Shown here piece after piece: positions 1-12,296 of a stretch of 60,000 bases of DNA. The stretch covers positions 66,538,676 through 66,598,675 of the forward strand of contig CM043969.1 in NCBI GenBank assembly GCA_014529385.2, in the 5' to 3' direction. The DNA comes from Adiantum capillus-veneris (lineage: Eukaryota > Streptophyta > Polypodiopsida > Polypodiales > Pteridaceae). Below the pieces are notes generated by a model. That model saw nothing but the letters and a program-made list of their open reading frames with translations. It was not told the DNA's origin and ran no database searches. Position 1 is the stretch's first letter; each line of letters opens with the position of its first letter. A program made the translations under genes and the position numbers.

Positions 1-44
1 AAGCTAGAGAAGGAGATGGAGCTCTTGCACTTTGCACTTCACAC

Positions 45-95
<51 letters not shown>

Positions 96-706
96 ACCCC
101 CCCAAGCTAGCCCCTAGCTTCCTTGGTTGACCCCCCCTTGTAGCTCATGCTAGAAGATGATTGGACCCCTACAAGCCTAGCCAATCACATGCAGGGTGCA
201 TATCAAACAACCATGCTAGCCTTGGGACAAGTGTCCCCCTTTCCCCTTTGAGAGAGAGGATGATAAAATGCATAATCAATTAAATAAATTAGCTAAATTA
301 TCATTGGACTCCTTGAGAGGCCAACCAACAAGCTTTAGGCACACCATGAGGGCAACATGAAGAGGAACTTGACAAGTGTCCTAGCTACTTCTTTAGACAA
401 TGCTTGACTTGTGTGAGGGTGTGTGTGTTCTCTCTCTAGCTCCTACTCATCCTCCCTTGAGTAGGGATCATGTTAACTTTTGGGAACACCTTGAACCCTT
501 CAAGCTTGGGGAAGGTTCTCACTTCAAGCTCAACTCTATCAAGCCTCGAGAAGGTTCCCACATCAAGCTTAGTCTTAGCACCTCAAGCACCTTACTCAGC
601 AAGCATGACAAGTATCTCACGCTTGGGCTGGGTTCTCACCTCAAGCACAACCCTAGCTTGCTTAAGGTCAAATGACTCTTTAACACTAACCTTTGGAGGT
701 CGTTGA
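1..706. repeat. Flank of the first retroelement: (GA)n run and a ~39-bp periodic motif
   Basis: A pure (GA)n microsatellite occupies about 48-92. From about 510 to 660 the motif GGTTCYCAC followed by a TCAAGC-type box recurs at 513, 553 and 631, intervals of about one and two times 39 bp, so this is a decayed minisatellite. The short frames here are by-products of the repeat and show no domain. No gene is seen. Confidence 0.6.
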
Positions 707-1095
707 AGTCATAAAAACATAATATCTACTTTCCCCAAATGATTTTCTCATACTAAACTAATCTTTTAATAGAGGAAAATACCAGGGGGGGAGCAAAGGT
801 TGGATATTGGAAAGGCTGCCAGACCAGTCTCAACACGGAATCCAGAAGACGAGAATTGGGGATCCAGATGGGGATGGTGTGGTAAAGAGCACAATACAAC
901 AATGGAGTTTAAAAGACCCCTAGGTTTAACCCCATTAAGACTTCTATAGGGCAAAGTTCCAATTTTTAAACTCTAAAGGTCATAGGCCATGGGAACTTGG
1001 CTTAGTGACTAAAAGTGCTAACTCTAGAAGTCAACAAAAGAGAATTAGTAAGAAGACAAAGGAGAGGGCGAGCTGGGAAGAGGACAGACTGGGAA

Positions 1096-1127
<32 letters not shown>

Positions 1128-1656
1128 CTCTTTCCACAAAGCAAATAGGACACATGTTAGGCATGCAGGAAAACCCCCAATTCTTGCCTGAATCTTATTG
1201 GATGGACATAGGAGGTGGACCAATGAGGGCTCATCTAGTGTAAACTAAAATTCTTATTTTATAAATGCTCTAAAAAAACAATCAATAAGAAATAGTCTTC
1301 CTAAAAGACTATTGGACAGTCAAAAGTCCAATGAGAATTAAGTAGCTCCTAAATTTGCTTAATTCCTATTGGCCAGAAAACTAAAAGGTCCAATAGGAAT
1401 TCAGATAATTAAATTTATTATTTGAGTATTTATAAAAAGGGAAAAAGGGTGCACACTTGTCACAAGGCTTTTGATTAGGCCTCTCAAAGGCTATTGGCTA
1501 AAATATTCACGAGCCAAGAGGAAGCCAACAAGAGTAAAACTCTTGCTCAAATGCTATTGGCCAGGATTTTCAAGGGCCAATAGGAAGCCAGCATGAGTAA
1601 GTGGCAATAGGGTCGACCAAGATGAGAGAGGGGGACTGATTTGGAAAGGTATTATT

Positions 1657-1736
<80 letters not shown>

Positions 1737-2439
1737 ACACAAGCTCAGAGTGTGAATTGAAGAAAGTCTATCTCCTTCTCAAGCTTTAATGGAAAGCTTT
1801 TCATCTACTCCAAGCTTGTGAGAAGTGAGGCCCACACCAACAAACTCTTGGCTTAGGATGCAAATCCAACCAAGAGACAAGCTCCAATGCATGCTCATCT
1901 CCTCTACCATGCTAATTACTAAGCTATGCTAAGCTATTATGAGTGATTATATGAGGAGAAATACTTCTTTCTCGTAAGACTACTTCTTTTTCTTCTAAGA
2001 TCTACTCTCATACCCCGCTAGCTCTCACCATCTTCAAAGGTATGTGAGGTCTTGGGTTTGAGACCAACAAGGAATTGATGTTGTGTTTTAAAAAGTGTTA
2101 GCTTAGTGCTTGAAGCTTCCATCTTCATTGCACTAGCAAGCTATTGAAGGAACACAAAGAATTGTATTGTAAAATGTCTCCCTTGATGGGGGAAACCTAT
2201 AATACAAAAGTCCCCGGCTCCATGTGCATCCGGTCCTCAACTGTTGTCAAGTGTTAATCTCTCCCTCTCTCTCTTTTGAAGTATTGTTCATGCCTAATTC
2301 TAACCAGTTGTTATGCTTTTGTTGCTCTCTCTCCAACCAAGTACTCTTGCTATGCTCGTTAGGAATCTCTCTTAATGAAATGCTCACTATTTCTATGTAA
2401 TTTCCGCTACACATAAGTAATTACCCATTAAATGTTACA
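707..2439 (+). repeat. 5' LTR of the chromovirus at 707-10684
   Basis: This matches 8954-10684 almost end to end. The 3' copy starts TGTCATA and ends in TTACA. In this 5' copy the first base has changed to A (AGTCATA). CA microsatellites lie at 1097-1126 and 1658-1741. Their lengths differ from the matching tracts in the 3' LTR (9345-9402, 9935-9980), so they have changed since insertion, when both LTRs were identical. No TATA box is assigned. Confidence 0.93.
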
Positions 2440-2440
2440 T

Positions 2441-2452
2441 TGGTATCATAGC
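2441..2452 (+). other. Primer binding site (initiator tRNA-Met type)
   Basis: TGGTATCATAGC begins one base after the LTR terminal CA. It differs at one position from TGGTATCAGAGC, the usual plant site complementary to the 3' end of initiator tRNA-Met. It fixes the LTR/internal boundary and the + orientation. Confidence 0.88.
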
Positions 2453-2838
2453 ACAAGGTTTCTCTTTTCTTGCTCAAGAAGGGAGGTCCTCAAACTCACT
2501 ATGAATGGTTGGTATTATTAATTGCACGAGGGTAAGTAGAATAGGGATTTATTATCCTTGAGGTGCGCCTGCTTCATGCAGTTAACGGGGTATGGTCTTA
2601 ATAATGGAGTCCCAAGGGGTTTGCCTATGGCTTAACCATTATTGAGCTATTAGAAGCTTGACACGAACCGGTGCCGACTGGGCTATGATAAACCCTCTCT
2701 TTTATTCCTTGCAATTAATGATATTCGAGTTGCGGGTACAGGAGCTTGAGTGCTTATCTTTTAAAGTAAAGAGGAGTAGCAACTAGGGCTTGAAGTGCTA
2801 AAGTACAAGTAAACATTTACACCTAAAACTTAGTTAGA

Positions 2839-4216
2839 ATGGCTGACAATAGTAGAGAGAGTGAAATTAATGTTGATGGCTCTGATTTTGCTAATGATCA
2901 AGCTACTAATGATGCTCCTATGCTTGTGAACTATCTTGTTACTAGGCTTCAGCAAGCCATAGGCACCTATTCCTCCAAGGAGAAGTGCAACAACTACGCA
3001 TCCATGGGATTCTCCAATCTCCTCACCTAGAAGAGGGAGTGCCTATGAAAGCTCCTAGTGAGATTTCTAAAAGAGGGCTCTCTACGGTGAGAGAAGAGGA
3101 GGACCCATACAAAGGGCTCAAAAGCTTACAAGTTGATGGGGCAACTCCCTCACAAAGGAGAGCCCAAATCTCAACGGTAGAGCCCCCACCGAAAGAACGA
3201 GAAAGAAGTGAATCTCCCGCCACCTCAGTGGAGATGGCACCACAAAGATAGCTTGAAAAACGCTCTCCAACACCCCCTAAACGGAGAAGACCATCGCATA
3301 GTCCTTCTCACCATAATTCAAAGAAGGAAGTATGAAAATAAAAAGGCGAGAAAGAGGTCACCCTCTTCTCCATCTTCATTATCCTCCTCCTTTTCTGAAG
3401 GAAGTGATGGTACAGCTCCCAAAGAACTCAAAAGGAGAGGCCATAGGAAATCCTGTGTCGCTTGGAAGAGGTCGTCCAAGCTCAAACAGTTCAAGGAGGG
3501 AGGAAAGAGTATCTCTTTTGGTGCTACGGACAAAGTATTGGCCTTTATTCAACAATTTGATGTGACATTCGGAGATGAGGGCTTCACGAAGTCCTCTAAG
3601 ATACGTCATGTAGCCATGCATCTCCAAAAGTCCGCCAGGCAATGGTGTTCTAGCCTACGAGCAAACGGTGAAGCTCCACGAACATGGAAAGCTTTAAGAA
3701 CTTCCATTATGAAGAAATTTTTGGCTATCGATGCCAAAGACAAAGTGCTCACCGAATGGCGAAGCTTGAAGCTCTCTCCCTACGAATCTATTCACAAATA
3801 CATAGACAAGTTTTGGGATTTACATCTCAAAGCCATTGTCTAAAAAAAAGATAGATTTTGGAGAGCAAAAACAACAATTTTGTGCGGGTTTATCTGAAGA
3901 TATGGCGGAGTATGTCAACTCCCAAAGGCCTCGCACTATTTCAGTGGTCATACACCATACTATGGTGGCTTCACAAATCAACTTCCAACAAGGGGCTAAG
4001 AAAAATCTTAAGCCCATGGAAAGCAAATAATGTAATGAGCCTAAGGGGAAGGACCATGTCCAAAAGTCTCCCACGGGCAACTTCAACAACAACAAAGCTA
4101 AGGAGAAGGGAGTCTACAAAGGTAAAAATATACTCTCTCCTGAAGAGTTAGAGCGTTATTGCAAGGATAACCGTTGTTTCAAATGTGGGGAGCAAGGGCA
4201 TGCTTATCGTGCTTGC
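2839..4216 (+). pseudogene. Chromovirus gag remnant with CCHC zinc knuckle
   Basis: The frame opens at ATG 2839 (MADNSRESEINVDGSDF), stops at 3030, and coding similarity continues in other frames at 3208-3843 and 3836-4030. The 3530-3843 part has the retrotransposon gag/capsid pattern (LAFIQQFDVTFGDEG, then ARQWCSSLRANGEAPRTW, then SYESIHKYIDKFWDL-like text). A CX2CX4HX4C knuckle (CFKCGEQGHAYRAC) lies at 4175-4216. Gag would form the particle and package element RNA. At least two frameshifts and the stop at 3841-3843 make it non-functional. Confidence 0.85.
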
Positions 4217-4289
4217 CCACAAAAGAACACACACAATGAACCTCCTAGAGCTTCCATAGTTGAAGTTCAAGAAGAAGATGCTCATCGCA

Positions 4290-4640
4290 AAGGATCTCCT
4301 CTATGCCATGCTTGGGGAAAGGTAAGAGAACACGATGCTTTCATTCTCTTCAACAATGGCTCTACTCACAATTTCATATCCACGGAGTTAGCCACTAAGC
4401 TAGGCATCCAAGCCCTTGAGATGGGAAATACCCTACCAGCCGATGGTGCTTTCAAGGGAGAAGAAGTCCTAGTTACTCCCTTGATTGGGAAATTGAGGTT
4501 TCATGTCCAAACCTATGTGGACAAAGAGGATTTCTTCATCTCTTCCCTTAAGCATGAGGACGTATTCCTAGGGGCACCACGGCCAACATCAAGTTCCCTG
4601 AAAGGCGAATTTACTTTAAGTACAGGGACAAGAACATGTA
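4290..4640 (+). pseudogene. Retropepsin-like aspartic protease remnant with catalytic Asp lost
   Basis: The motif FILFNNGSTHNFIS spans about 4340-4380 and aligns with the D-[ST]-G-[AS]-T-[HS]-N-F active site of Ty3 proteases. The residue in the catalytic Asp place (4352-4354) is Asn. A following stretch (IGKLRFHVQTYV, then EDVFLGAP near 4585) matches the second half of the fold. With Asn there the protease should not cleave the polyprotein. The frame runs on from the region after gag, as expected for a gag-pol polyprotein. Confidence 0.78.
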
Positions 4641-4904
4641 CATATATGCTAACGAGACATGTAACACTATACCTCTTGTACATAAGCAAGCTTTTGATAA
4701 GTCAATAAAGAGCTCTATTTTCGTGTACATGATATTTGTAAAAGACTCTCAAAATGAACCTAATGTTTTGTTAAATAAAAATAAAGGGAATAAAAAAGAA
4801 GTAGGCATCCCCAATTTTAAGCCCATTTGTTTTAATGAGAATCTTGGGAGATGGTTTGGTTTTGAACGGAAGAGGAAAGGAAGAGAAGGATGGATTTTGA
4901 CGGA

Positions 4905-6060
<1,156 letters not shown>

Positions 6061-6082
6061 GCGTGTAGACCCAGTAGTCTAA

Positions 6083-6965
6083 TTTCCTTAATGAATTCCA
6101 AGATGTTTTTATTGACGACATCCCTAATGAATTGCCTCCAAAACGAGGGGATGATGACCATGCAATTGCGCTTCTTCCAGGACGCTCATTGCCTAATAAG
6201 CCTCCTTATTGAGTTTCTCAAGCTCAACAAGAGGAAATTATGTGGCAAGTGCATGAGTTGGTTGAGAAAGGAATGGTTAGGCCTAGTTCATCTCCATTTT
6301 GTTCACCAGTTTTATTAGTGCAAAAGAAAGATGACACATATCGTATGTGTGTGCACTATAGAGCACTAAATGAGATCACTATCAAAAATAGGTTTCCCGT
6401 TCCGTGGATAGAAGACCTATTTGATAAGCTACAAGGATCGACCTAAAAAGTGGCTATCACCAAATAAGGATAGTGGATCAAGACATTGTAAAGACCGCAT
6501 TTCGCACTACGTTTGGTCTCTACGAATTCATTGTCATGCCTTTTGGCTCGACCAATGCACAAGCTACACTCAACTGCATGATGGAGAAGCTCTTTAGGCC
6601 TCACCGCAGTTACACTGGAGTGTTCTTTGATGATATAATCATCTACTCCAATTTCTTGGACGAACACAAACAACACCTCCAGGTAATTTTTCAAGTTCTG
6701 CGAGAGAATAAGCTTTACTTAAATCAAAAGAAAAGTGATATTTTTAAACAAGAGATTCAGTATTTAGGTCATATTATCTCTAAAGATGGCATCCAAATGG
6801 ATCCATTAAAGGTAGAAGTAATAAAAGCATGGCCTAATCCAAAGAATCTGCATGAATTAAGAAGCTTTATAGGTATGTGTGCATACTATAGACGCTTCAT
6901 CCCTAGACACGTGGAAGCACTATTTATTGGGGACTCCTTTCATTCTGCGAATGAATCACCAAAGC
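6083..6965 (+). pseudogene. Chromovirus reverse transcriptase remnant
   Basis: Ty3-type RT: the entry segment (DDIPNELPPKRGDDDHAI near 6110), then GMVRPSSSPFCSPVLLVQKK (about 6265-6325) and MCVHYRALNEITIKNRFPVP (6345-6400). The palm follows with MPFGSTNAQ (about 6538) and the catalytic FFDD at 6623-6634, then the thumb-side QYLGHIISKDGIQMDP and SFIGMCAYYRRFIP (ending near 6903). The frame is interrupted at 6444-6446, next to the segment that should hold the first catalytic Asp. The RT end then jumps into the last part of RNase H, so a large internal deletion lies near 6905. Confidence 0.88.
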
Positions 6966-7110
6966 CATAAGTACTTCATGACGCAAACCAAGCTCTCCGA
7001 CAAACAAATGAGGTGGACAAATTTCCTTTCACAATTTCATTTTCATATTGCTCACATTGTTGGCAAGCGTAATCAACTAGCCGATACACTCTCAAGACGA
7101 CCAAGAGTGA
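6906..7110 (+). pseudogene. C-terminal remnant of RNase H
   Basis: TPFILRMNHQSHKYFMTQTK and SQFHFHIAHIVGKRNQLADT (up to about 7100, then LSRRP) match the end of the Ty3 RNase H domain. Its N-terminal half with the first catalytic residues is missing, lost together with the last part of RT. Confidence 0.8.
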
Positions 7111-8598
7111 ACGCGGTATCAATAGCAATTCACAATGATCTATCTGCTATGACATTTGAGTATGCTAATGATCCCGATTTTAAAGATGTGACGTCAGCCC
7201 TTGCACTAGGGAAGAAAGAGAAACCATTTACCCTACAAGATGGTTATCTTCTCTATGGTAATAGGCTATGTGTTACTAACTCACTACATGAGAAAGTAAT
7301 GTATGAATCTCATGCTCCTCCATATGCGGGGCATAGAGGGATTCAAGCTACCCTAAGAGGGATAGAAATGTACTTCTATTAGCCTACCATGAAAGCGAAC
7401 ATACAAGAGTATGTTTTAAAATGTGTGGTTTGCCGAAAGACGAAGTTTGATAAAGGGAAACAACCTGGTTTGCTTCAACCTTTGCCAATCCCTAATTCAC
7501 CCTGGGAGAGCATATCCATGGATTTTATCTTTGGATTGTCTAAGTCTATCCATGGGAATACGGGAATATGGACAATAGTAGACAGTTCAACAAGCGCATT
7601 TCATACATGTCAAAAAGACTATTAAGGCCCATCAAATGGCAACCCTCTTTATATCACAAATCTTTAGGTACCACGGCATGCCAATGTCAATAGTGTCGGA
7701 TAGAGATCCTAGAATGACTAGCAATTTTTAGAAGGCTCTCTTTGATAATTTAGGTACAAGGCTAAATTTCTCTTCGGCCTATCACCCGCAAACAGATGGC
7801 GAAAGTGAGATAGGTAACCTAACAATTCTTGATCTACTAAAAGCTTATGTCACTGAAGTAGATCAAAGGTCTCAATGGGAGAAGTACTTACCTTTAGTGG
7901 AGTATGCTTACAATAACATAATACATATATCCACGGGAAAATCACCTTTTGAGGTAATTGAGGGAAGATAAAAAAGTTCCCTGCTACTTAAGGTACATGG
8001 GAAGATCTTCGCTGCAGATGAATATAGCCGCGACCTACAAGAAGCTTTCCAAAAGATTAAAGATGCTATATCCATCTCACAGCAAAGGCAAAAGGCTGCT
8101 ACAAAAAAGCACAGAAGAGCCTGACCTTTAAAGAAAATAATTGGGTCTTGCTTAAATTTATTTCCCAAGGCTCGGTTAAGGCACACGACAGGCAAGAATC
8201 CTATGGGGCACCAAAAGTACTATGCTAAACTAGCAAAAAGGTATTATGGCCCCTTTCATATTCTTAAGCCAATCAATGAGATGGCTTATCAGCTCAAGTT
8301 GCCCAACCACTGGCTCATACACAATGCTTTCCATGTGAGCTTGTTAAAGCCTTACCAAGGAGAGCCACCCCAAGAAGCAACCATAGAAGACCCATCGGAG
8401 ATTGAAGACCAGGAAGCGGTACTACAGCCCGAGTCCATTCTCCGACAAGAAGACAAGGTATTGAGAGGCTGTAAGATTATCCGACGGTATCTTATTAAGT
8501 TTAAGAATTATCCTTTTGAAGATGCTAGATGGATACAAGACATACAATTAAAGGATAACCTAAACCTTGTCAATGCTTACAAGGATTCCCTAGAGTAA
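7110..8598 (+). pseudogene. Chromovirus integrase with GPY/F module and chromodomain
   Basis: The H2C2 zinc-binding segment spans about 7300-7450 (HAPPYAGHRGIQ, then CVVCRKTKFD). The DDE core follows: first Asp in SMDFIFGL (about 7516), second in SDRDPRM (about 7697), Glu region in HPQTDGESEIGN (about 7787-7815). GPY/F (YYGPFHILK) is near 8240, HNAFHVSLLKPY near 8320-8352, and a chromodomain-like tail runs about 8430-8570 (ILRQEDKVLRGCKIIRRYLI). The tail would tether the integration complex to marked chromatin. Stops at 7381-7383, near 7622 and near 7729, and further breaks near 7970 and 8120, kill the frame. The last 131-residue stretch, from ATG 8203 to 8598, is open. Confidence 0.9.
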
Positions 8599-8940
8599 GC
8601 AAATGTAAATATGTTTTAAATGATCAATGGTTTTGTCTAAAAAGACTTTCTTTTTCTTTGTTATGCACAAATGTTAAGAAGTATGCATGCTTAGGATCAT
8701 GTTTGTGGTGACGACGTCTCCCAAACACCAAGTAGAGCTTGTCACTCTACTATGGAAGATTGATACGGACTAATGAGCAGACATGCTTGCGGCGGCTAAG
8801 TCTCTCAAGCACCAAATGGATTAGTCATCCATTCTAGAACGATGTTGTAGGGTAAAATAGGGATCCTCTACCCGCTAGCAAACGGACTAATGATTAGGCT
8901 TTATCTTCTCTACCTCATAGTCGAGGACGACTATGATACC
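8599..8940 (+). other. Untranslated spacer between chromodomain and 3' LTR
   Basis: No coding potential. The spacer has CAAGCACCAA/ACACCAAGTAG-type imperfect repeats near 8730 and 8810 and ends in the purine tract. This is typical 3' untranslated sequence of a plant LTR element. Confidence 0.6.
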
Positions 8941-8950
8941 AAGAGAGAAG
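8941..8950 (+). other. Polypurine tract
   Basis: AAGAGAGAAG lies three bases before the TGTCATA start of the 3' LTR. This is the normal site for second-strand priming and supports the LTR border. Confidence 0.75.
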
Positions 8951-8953
8951 TAA

Positions 8954-9342
8954 TGTCATAAAAACCTAATATCTACTTTCTGTAAATGATTTTCTCATAT
9001 TAAATTGATCATTTAATATAGGAAAATACCAGGGGGGGAGCAAAGGTTGGACATTGAAAAGGCTGCCAGACCGGTCTCAACAGGGGATCCAAAAGACGGG
9101 AATTGAAGATCCAGATGGGGATGGTCTGGTAAAGAGCACAGTACATCAATGGAGTTTAAAAGACCCCTAGGTTTAATCTCATTCAGACTTCCATAGGGCG
9201 AAGTTCCAATTTTTAAACTCTAAACGTCATAGGCCATGGGAACTTGGCTTAGTGACTAAAAGTGCTAACTCTAGAAGTCAATAAAAGTCAATCAGCAAGA
9301 AGACAAAGGAGAGGGCGAGCTGGAAGAAGACGGACTGGGAAT

Positions 9343-9404
<62 letters not shown>

Positions 9405-10684
9405 ACTTTCCACAAAGCAAATAGGATACATATCAGGCATGCAAAAAACCCCCCAATTCTTGCCTGAATCCTATTGGATGGACATAGAGGTGGACCAATG
9501 AGGGTTCAACTAGTGTAAACTAAATTTTTTATATTTTATAAATGCTTAAAAAAAACAACCAATAAGAAATAGTATCCCTAAAAGACTATTGGACAGTCAA
9601 AAGGTCCAATGAGAATTAAGCAGCTCCTAAATTTGTTTAATTCCTATTGGCCAGAAGACTAAAAGGTCCAATAGGAATTCATATAATTAAATTTATTATT
9701 TGAGCATTTACGAAAAGGGAAAAATGGTGCACACTTGTCACAAGGCTTTTGACTGGGCCTCTCAAAGGCTATTGGCTAAAATATTCACAGGCCAATAGAA
9801 AACCAACAAGAGTAAAACTCTTGCTCAAATGCTATTGGCCAGGCTTTTCAAGGGCCAATAGGAAGCCAATATGAGTAAGTGGCAATAGGGTCGACCAAGA
9901 TGAGAGAGGGGGCTGATTTGGAAAGGCATTATTCCACACACACACACACACACACACGCACACACACTCACACACACACAAGCTCATGTGTGAAGTGAAG
10001 AAACTCCATCTCCTTCTCAAGCTTTAATGAAAAGCTCTTCATCTACTCCAAGCTTGTGAGAAGTGAGGCTCACACCAACAAACTCTTGGCTTGGGATGCA
10101 AATCCAACCAAGAGACAAGCTCCAATGCATGCTCATCTCCTCTACCATGTTAATTACTAAGCTATGCTAAGATATTATGAGCGATTATGTGATGAGAAAT
10201 ACTTCTTTTTTATAAGACTACTTCTTTTTCTTCTAAGATCTACTCTCATATCCCGCTAGCTCTCACCATCTTCAAAGGTGTGTGAGGTCTTGGGTCTGAG
10301 ACCAACGAGGAATTGATGTTGTGTTTTAAAAAGTGTTAGCTTAGTGCTTGAAGCTTCCATCTTCATTGCACTAGCAAGTTATTGAAGGAACGCAAAGAAT
10401 TGTATTGTAAAATGTCTCCCTTGATGGGGGAAACCTCTAATACAAAGCCTATTGGAGGGGGGACCGGCTCCATGTGCATCCGGTCCTCAACTGTTGTCAA
10501 GTGTTAATCTTTCTCTCTCTTTTGAAGTATTCTTCATGCCTAATTCTAACTAGTTGTTATGCTTTTGTTACTCTCTTCCAACCAAGCACTCTTGCTATGC
10601 TCATTAGGAATCTCTCTTAATGAAATGCTCACTATGTCTATGTAATTTCGGCTACACATAAGTAATTACCCATTAAATGTTACA
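8954..10684 (+). repeat. 3' LTR of the chromovirus at 707-10684
   Basis: Starts TGTCATA and ends TTACA; near-identical by eye to 707-2439. CA tracts at 9345-9402 and 9935-9980 differ in length from the 5' copy, and the second contains GCA/TCA interruptions. About 10 bp near 10440-10465 also differ (an extra GGAGGGGGGA-like stretch). Confidence 0.93.
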
Positions 10685-10845
10685 TTTAATGAAGCTAACC
10701 CTAAAGTCTCTAAGCTCCATTAGGTAGCATTGCTCTTTGATATACCATCTCTCATTTGGACCCCTTTCCCTTGGCCCGTGTTGAGATAGATCCATAAGCA
10801 CATGTTTATATCCTAACCCTTGTTTTTGTTTATTCTCCCACAATA

Positions 10846-10903
10846 AATGATCAATTTAATATGAGAAAATCTTTGGGTTGGTTAGATATTAGATTTTATG
10901 ACA
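10846..10903 (-). repeat. Start of a related LTR in opposite orientation
   Basis: Read on the minus strand from 10903, this begins TGTCATAAAATCTAATATCT and continues with TTTTCTCATATTAAATTGAT. That is the same opening as the LTR at 8954, which has AAACCTAATATCTA and the identical TCATATTAAATTGATCATTT. It is a fragment of a sister LTR lying head-on to the complete element. The remaining 10685-10845 shows no further clear match. Confidence 0.7.
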
Positions 10904-11200
10904 CTTGCTCTATACTCAACCATTGAGCCATCCGTGCACGAGGGTGCTACTCCTCGACCATAAGTGGACGACGGAGGTTTAAAATTAGAGTTCCATCAGA
11001 TCACAGATGCCCATTGAACCCTTGACCTCCCATTCCAAAGAGCAGCACCCTATCCAACCCAGCTAGTGTGCGTTGCTAAAAAGAATACGAGGCCAGGGAT
11101 ATTAACCCCCCCTCCCCCCTGTGTGTGTGGTGATGTCATGGTCCAAATCATACGTGCCTCGCTAATCAAATGCCGCCGTCGATCCCTCCTCCATGATCCC
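10904..11200. other. No recognised feature
   Basis: Unique-looking DNA without domain matches. It holds short homopolymer-rich stretches near 11107-11120 (C-rich, then GT). Confidence 0.4.
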
Positions 11201-11204
11201 GTGT

Positions 11205-11760
11205 CACTTAGAGCGCGTCCGCACGGCCAAAGTTGAACCTCGGCTTGAGGACGTCAATGACGCAGATCTCAATTCTCAACTCTGTCGATTTCGACGGAGT
11301 TAGAAAGGGCGCGTCCGCACGGGTAGGGTTTAACCCCTGCTTGCTGACGCAACCCAACTATGCTACCCTTGCTCAACTCTGTCGATTGCGATAGAGTTGG
11401 AAATGGCATGTACTACCCCCGCCTACTGCTCCACGCGAACTACTTGGGTACAAAAAACGACTGGCGCATTTATTAAAGTTGCTGATGCACGGCAGGGATA
11501 GCACCCCCGCTTGTGCGAAACTGCTCAAAATTGCTTCTTCTACCCCCGTCGGTTTTTCACGTGCCGCTACTTCGCCGGCATTTAAAAACGTAGCCCACTT
11601 TTGCTCACGGGTAGAACTCCGCCTGTGCGAATCCGCCCTTATACACGCATGGAGCAGGGTAGTTCCACGTGGGAGCATCGGCAACGGCCTGCTGCCCTCG
11701 TGGGAGAGAGAAGCCAAAGGTTGACGTGGAAGAGAGTGTCCACGGGTCTACCCCCGCCAT
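11205..11760. repeat. GC-rich block with ~98-bp duplication and recurring ACCCCCG motif
   Basis: The 14-mer GCGCGTCCGCACGG occurs at about 11214 and 11309. Each is followed about 65-75 bp later by CAACTCTGTCGAT plus a near inverted copy (CGACGGAGTT / CGATAGAGTT). ACCCCCG recurs near 11415, 11503, 11542 and 11750. The base composition is clearly richer in G+C and CpG than its surroundings. No protein domain is seen. It may be the end of an unrecognised mobile element or a former promoter/CpG island. Confidence 0.5.
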
Positions 11761-11854
11761 GGAGCTGGTAGTCATTTACCCTTCTACTCCAGACCAGGAC
11801 CAGATGCAGCAATCTGTGGGAAACTATCATGTCTTCCCAAATTTCTGAGACCCG

Positions 11855-12067
11855 GAGAGAAGATTGCGATGTGGACCTTGCTGTGGCGAATGGCAATTAC
11901 TGACAATTTATGATCTCTTTTTAAATCATTGGACCTGATGTGCAGAAAAGCTTCATATCTTGGAGGCTGTGGAGGTTCATTGCTTTGTTAGTCATGTGGG
12001 GGAAGGAGTTGGGAAGCCACAGAGCATGCCGTCAGCCACAGCAAGATCCACATCGCAATCTTCTCTC
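11855..12067. repeat. Inverted repeat, 40-bp arms, 133-bp spacer
   Basis: The left arm 11855-11894 and right arm 12028-12067 are reverse complements with about four mismatches. The core TCCACATCGCAATCTTCTCT is exact. The arrangement resembles a small foldback element or the termini of a MITE; target duplications were not identified. Confidence 0.65.
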
Positions 12068-12222
12068 TATGTTATTCTCATTCTACCTGGAAGTTTCTCA
12101 ACATCTTTGAATGCTGCACCAGTGGTCGAAGCCGTCTCTTCTTTCCCGTCTGCTTCAATGTCACCCCCAATGACCTGCCTCTCTGAGGTGTGGGTACTCT
12201 GCGTTCCTCTCAAGAGCTGGTA

Positions 12223-12223
12223 C

Positions 12224-12295
<72 letters not shown>
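12223..12295. repeat. (CT)n(CA)n compound microsatellite
   Basis: CT repeats (about 12223-12248) change directly to CA repeats (12249-12295). Confidence 0.95.
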
Positions 12296-12296
<1 letters not shown>

